In this document: positions 59,380-64,000 of the stretch, in pieces
Layout: each line of letters opens with the position of its first letter
Position numbering within the stretch: position 1 is the first letter of the stretch
Origin: Calonectria ilicicola
Lineage: Eukaryota > Ascomycota > Sordariomycetes > Hypocreales > Nectriaceae
Direction of reading: 5' to 3'
Length of the DNA: 64,000 bases
Assembly: GCA_020809705.1 (NCBI GenBank)
Contig: CP085832.1
Location: 4,960,001-5,024,000, forward strand
Made by a program: the position numbers and the translations under genes
Notes under the pieces: generated by a model
Database searches by the model: none
The model's input: the letters and a program-made list of their open reading frames with translations, nothing else
Told to the model about the DNA's origin: nothing

Positions 59380-62300
59380 ATGGCCGCCCCGCCGCAGACG
59401 CATCGCCGTGTGTCGGAGCCGGCACGAGAGCGCGAGACATTCAGGTTGGTTCAGCGAGTTGCTTGGAATGCCCCTGCTTGTGCCGGGCTGACGGTGCACC
59501 TCTGGTTCCCAGGTACAATGCCGCTCTCCTGGCCAACTTTGCCTTCAACTTTATCGAGAATGGACGACCTCCCATGCCCTCCGAGGTGAGGCCCTCGAGC
59601 GACCGCATCCTGACAGCCCTAGCGCAGCTCGCCGTGTGCCAGACGGGCACCTCCCGCTCCTTCATTTCGCTCTTCGACCAGACATACCAATACATTGTGG
59701 CAGAAGCGACAACAACCCTTCTTCTCGGCCCCGACGTCCAGAAACAAAATGGCCTCGACGAAGACGTCGGCATGTGCGGCGTGGCCATCCCACGGTCCCT
59801 AGGCGTATGCGAGCACGTTCTTTGCGCCAGTGACCCCATCGAATTCGAGAAGGATAATGTCGCCAAGGGGATACCAACAATCATTGTCCGCAACATCGCC
59901 AACGACCCGCGATTCCAAGAAAAGCCCTATTGTCCGCCCGACGGTCCTTACCAGTTCTACGGCGCTGTTCCCATCCGCACCTACCGAGGCGTAAATATTG
60001 GTGTGCTAGCTGTCATGAACGAAGACACCACCATCGAATGGTCCGACCGACACTCGCAGATCATGAGAAATCTTTCGTGCACAATCATGGATCATCTCGA
60101 AGCCACTCGAAACTGCGACGCCCGCAGACGCAGCGAACGCATGAACCGCGGCTTGGGCTCGTTCCTCGAAGGAAGATTTACTATTTCATCTTGGCGGGAT
60201 CAACCCAGCGAGGCCGCATTTCGAGACCGACCCAAGGAGGGCACCCCCAACGGCGTATACCATTCTCCTCACGACTATGCAGTCAATCCACAAGCGAATG
60301 AGCCGGCAAACGCAGCTCCAGAAATGTGGTTAGAATCAGGAGTCGCGCATACGCCCCCATCCAAGAGACGGAAGATCGAATCTTCACAAGAAGATGCAGC
60401 ATACGTCAGCGTTCACGATGCAGGCACTCCATTGAGTGCAAATGGAAGAGATTCGACTCCGTTTGACGACAGTGCTGCACTGCAAAGCGGCCACGGCACA
60501 TTCAAGAAAGTCTTCTCTACGGCCGCCAACTTGATTCGCGAATCCATCGAGATAGAAGGGTGCGTGTTTCTAGCCGCAAGCCTGGGTCCTGCAGCCTCAT
60601 CCGCGACCAAGTATCAAGACGATGGCAATGGTGAAGCCACGGGCTCCAGCACTTCGAGCAATGGCAGTGACGATGACCAGAGCTGGCTCTCGGACGAATC
60701 CCTCACCCAGCCATGTCAAGTCTTGGGCTCCTCAGCCTCTGTCAGGTCAGGCCTACATGGGCCTCCGACATCCGAGCCCCATGGCAGTCTTACCAAAAGG
60801 TGCCTGGCCAAACTTCTTCGGGAATACCCAAAGGGGCACATCTTCAACTTTGATGCCAACGGGGAGCTCCAGACAAACGACTCATCGGAATACGACTACA
60901 ACGGCTCTTGGAAAAATAATTTGTTAGCCAATGAACCGACCCCAGATGGCGACGAAACGTCTAGCAAATTACCCAGGCACGATCGCAAATCATGGAGTAG
61001 GCAAAAGTTAGCCAGCGCCGTGGTCAAAACGTTCCCCGGGGCAAGAAGTGTTGCATTCGTTCCCATATGGGACGCGAGAAAAGAAAGATGGTGCTCGGGC
61101 GGTTTTGTCTACACCTACACACCTTCTCGGGTTTTCACCGTGGAAGACGACTTGAGCTTTCTCAGAGCATTTGGGATGCTCGCCATGTCAGAAGTGCATC
61201 GTCTCGAGACCAGCCTGTCCGAAAAGATCAAGTCAGATGCTCTTGGGTCGCTGTCTCATGAATTGCGATCGCCATTACACGGAGTGGTGCTCGGGGTGGA
61301 GCTGTTGAACGATACCAGCCTCGATGTTTTCCAAGGCAACATTGTTCATATGGTTGAAACCTGCTGTCGCACCTTGGCGGATACCATCGATCATCTCTTG
61401 GACTTTTCCAAGGTAAACCAGTTTTTGAAGGAGGAAAAACGACAACTTGGCCGGAGTACTTTGGCTGTGCCACGAGCAGCAAACCACGACAGACAAACCC
61501 AAAACAACGTGCGAAACTTGTTCAAGAATGTCAGAATCGATTCTCTTGCTGAAGAGGTCGTGGACAGCGTCTTTGCGGGCTTCATATTTCAGCGCCTCTC
61601 TATTCAACAACTCCGCAGACAAAAGTCCAAGAATACGGCAGATACAGATGCTATGCACCGGCTCGACTCAATGCAGGCTGCTGACGAATTTGGCCCCAGA
61701 CTCGCACAGGACGGTACATATCAGCTTCGTTTTCGAGATGTGTTAATTTCCTTGGCTATTGAACCGGCTCTCTCTTGGCTTTGCCACACATCTCCCGGTG
61801 CTGTCCGACGAATCGTCATGAATCTCTTTGGCAACGCCTTGAAATATACCGAACAAGGGTACATCAAGGTAGAACTAAAACAGATTAAATACGCAGGGAA
61901 AAATGGGACAAAAGGGACAAGAATCAGCATCAGAGTATCCGACACAGGCAAGGGCATCAGCGAGGACTATCTCCAACACAAGCTTTTCAAGCCCTTCTCT
62001 CAGGAGGATCATCTGTCACCAGGAACCGGGCTGGGCCTCAGTCTCGTCAAACAGATTACCACCCAACTCAGAGGTAGCATTTCTGTGAGCAGCAAAGTTG
62101 GCGTGGGGACAACAATTCACGTCTCAGTACCAATGACACCGCCATTGTTGACACCAGGCGAGCAGCCTCAGCTTTCTGATGATGACATCGAGTTTCAAGC
62201 ACACATTCATAATCTCAAAGGTCTGCGTGTTAATCTAGTTGGCTTCGCGAAATGTAGGGCTGCGCCAACCAATCCCCCAAATCTGGGAACCTTCTGTACA

Positions 62301-63212
62301 GTCCAGGATGTCTGTCGAGATTGGCTTCAAATGACCATAGTAAACGATGTCGAAGGTGACTTGTTAGCCCCTGATTTGATTTTATGCACTGAAGACGCAT
62401 TGCCCAAAGACTGGGAGGCGGGAACCGACCCTACGCAACCACCGTCAGTCGTAATATGTGCGAACACACTCGTGGCGCACCACATGACCTCGCAATTCGA
62501 ATCCCAGCCTGGATCCAGCGGGTACGAGTTCACGTCACAACCGTAAGTGCCCCTGTTCAACCATTATTTTCCGAAATTGATTAACCATTTTTACAGGGTT
62601 GGTCCGCGGAAATTAGCCAAGGCCTTTTCCATCGCCATGAGGCGATGGGCCGAGCGCCAAACCACACCGAAAAACTTTGCAAAGACAGCCATCAGGTCCA
62701 ACTCGCAATCTTCGCTACTCGATACTGGAACTCAACCAACAAAGAGGAGCAATTCTTTGATCAGATCCAAATGCGAGCCCGCCAGATTGCCATCTCCATC
62801 AACACCAACCAACCCAGACGCAAAACCCAAGTTTCTCCTCGTAGATGATAATTTTGTCAATATGAGAATCCTATCTACATACATGAAAAAACTAGGGCAA
62901 ACATACGAAACTGCGGGTAACGGTCAAGAAGCCCTCGACAAATACCAACAAAATCCATACCACTATCAATGTATCTTGATGGATATATCCATGCCAATAA
63001 TGGATGGGTTCGAAGCCACCCAGATGATCCGTGCTTTTGAGCGAGAACACCAGATTCAGCCAGCTATGATTATTGCGTTGACGGGGCTTGCATCGGAAAA
63101 CGCTCAAGAGGAGGCCGCTGGTAGTGGTATTGACCTGTTTCTGAGCAAGCCAGTGAAACTCAAAGAGTTAAGTAGGGAGCTGACATCAAAAGGTATTATT
63201 GGCCAGCAATGA
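59380..63212 (+). CDS. Hybrid histidine kinase with GAF domain and C-terminal receiver
   Basis: Three exons, 59380-59444, 59513-62542 and 62597-63212, 1236 residues. I chose the start MAAPPQTHRRVSEPARERETF because splicing at 59445-59512 gives ETFRYNAALLANF; the longer open frame that begins inside this intron at 59463 is not the start. Order: GAF sensor (about 45-200), a long acidic low-complexity linker, HisKA with phospho-His604 (SHELRSPLH), HATPase with N box NLFGNALKYTE (about 790), DTGKGIS and GTGLGLSLVKQI, then after a variable stretch a receiver with DD near 1112, phospho-Asp1161 (MDISMPIMDG) and a Lys in FLSKPVK. It is a cytosolic phosphorelay sensor; no membrane segments. Which fungal kinase class it belongs to I cannot say from memory. 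Confidence 0.93.
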
Positions 63213-64000
63213 GAGCGTGACTCGCGGCCGCGGAATTTCGAACAGCTTTGAAATAGTTAACATTACCACGGCCAGGGCGTACTGGGAGTTTTTTTTTTCG
63301 ACTGAACCCTTTGAGTACTTATCAAGTAATTATCCACCCTCCATCCAAATTTGCGCTCGCAAAACATGAGGTTATTATAATACGTTTGTGGGCAAAAGAA
63401 GCGATAACGGAGGCTCTCTAGCAACGGCCGAGATTTAAACATCAATTAAAGTGTGCAAATAGAAATTAGATATCCATATAATTAACCTACTATGAGACAA
63501 ACAATTCATAACAAAATACATAAAAATCAAGAGACATGTCAAGCAAAAACACGAACATGTGAAAATAGTGCTCACGATGTCTTGTTCTGGATTTGGGTTA
63601 GTGGCGCACCATGGGCTTCCCTCCAGTTAAGAAATACCTCTAAACCGCAGTGACTTCTTTGAATCGGGAGGTACTCAATAGCAGGGGCACGTGCTGCTAG
63701 GTCTTATTGGTCAATTCCCCTTGTAACCTTAAGCGCGTTGAGTCAAGGCCCGTGCGCCACTATTTTGAGAAGACGAGTTATGATGCATACCCTAGACAAG
63801 ATGCAGCTGGTGTTACATGATGGAACGGTCCCTCCGATATTGATATTTTCGACAAAAGCTGATCCTCAATCTCTCAAAAGAAAAAAATCCAAGAGTTTGA
63901 GGTCGTCCTTTCAGTCTCCTTTTTTGTTTCCCTCGCCAAGATAAAGCATCCCAAACTCAAATAATAACGGGTAAATCTTGATATAGCAAATCCCGAGTGT
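63213..64000. other. 3' flank of the kinase gene to window end
   Basis: 788 bases without a supportable gene; two short open frames (63,263-63,445 and 63,738-63,944) have no features. A homopolymer T run lies near 63,290. Confidence 0.5.

Noticed and set aside
58461..59499. Several 60-145 codon frames before the kinase gene
   Set aside because: G+C-rich sequence with open frames on both strands in several phases; none shows a domain.
1..64000. CRISPR arrays, bacterial-type operons, ribosome binding sites, rRNA or tRNA genes
   Set aside because: None seen; intron-containing genes and fungal domain families make prokaryotic features irrelevant here.

Overview
This window looks like a piece of a filamentous ascomycete genome (Pezizomycotina). 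The genes carry short introns of about 50-110 bases with GT-AG ends. They include fungus-specific types such as Zn(II)2Cys6 and DUF3425 bZIP regulators. Half the window is transposon debris with the C-to-T / G-to-A decay of repeat-induced point mutation (RIP). A hypocrealean or other sordariomycete is my guess; nothing in the window proves it.

Bases 1 to about 31,270 are a gene-free, extremely AT-rich nest of decayed mobile elements. An old plus-strand Ty3/gypsy chromovirus (here called D) runs off the left edge. It was hit by a 494-bp LTR mini-element (TRIM-like, duplication ATTAC), by a possible 113-bp inverted-repeat element, and then by a complete 6,890-bp chromovirus (A, minus strand, duplication AAAAC) that splits D between integrase and chromodomain. 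D ends in a probable 3' LTR near 13.1 kb. A second complete 6,894-bp chromovirus (B, minus strand, duplication CTAAA) follows. Then come a non-LTR element relic with an RNase H motif and a Helitron relic with Rep and PIF1-type helicase motifs. In A and B the reverse transcriptase catalytic Asp pair has become Asn-Asn.

Bases 32,011 to 44,109 hold six genes that look like the accessory part of a secondary-metabolite or catabolic cluster: a VOC/glyoxalase-fold protein, a Zn2Cys6 regulator, an alpha/beta hydrolase, a short-chain dehydrogenase, a bZIP-DUF3425 regulator and a type I Baeyer-Villiger monooxygenase. No core synthase is visible. The hydrolase and dehydrogenase are divergent. A CCTCGG hexamer lies upstream of all the enzyme genes and of the bZIP gene.

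Bases 44,549 to 63,212 are more ordinary chromosome: a secreted GH89 alpha-N-acetylglucosaminidase, a large membrane protein of unknown role, a beta-lactamase-fold serine hydrolase, an MgtA-like P-type ATPase (seven exons), and a GAF-containing hybrid histidine kinase with a C-terminal receiver.

Exon boundaries are my own, chosen so that GT-AG introns, reading phase and family motifs agree; no transcript was available. Base composition and RIP are described by eye, not computed.
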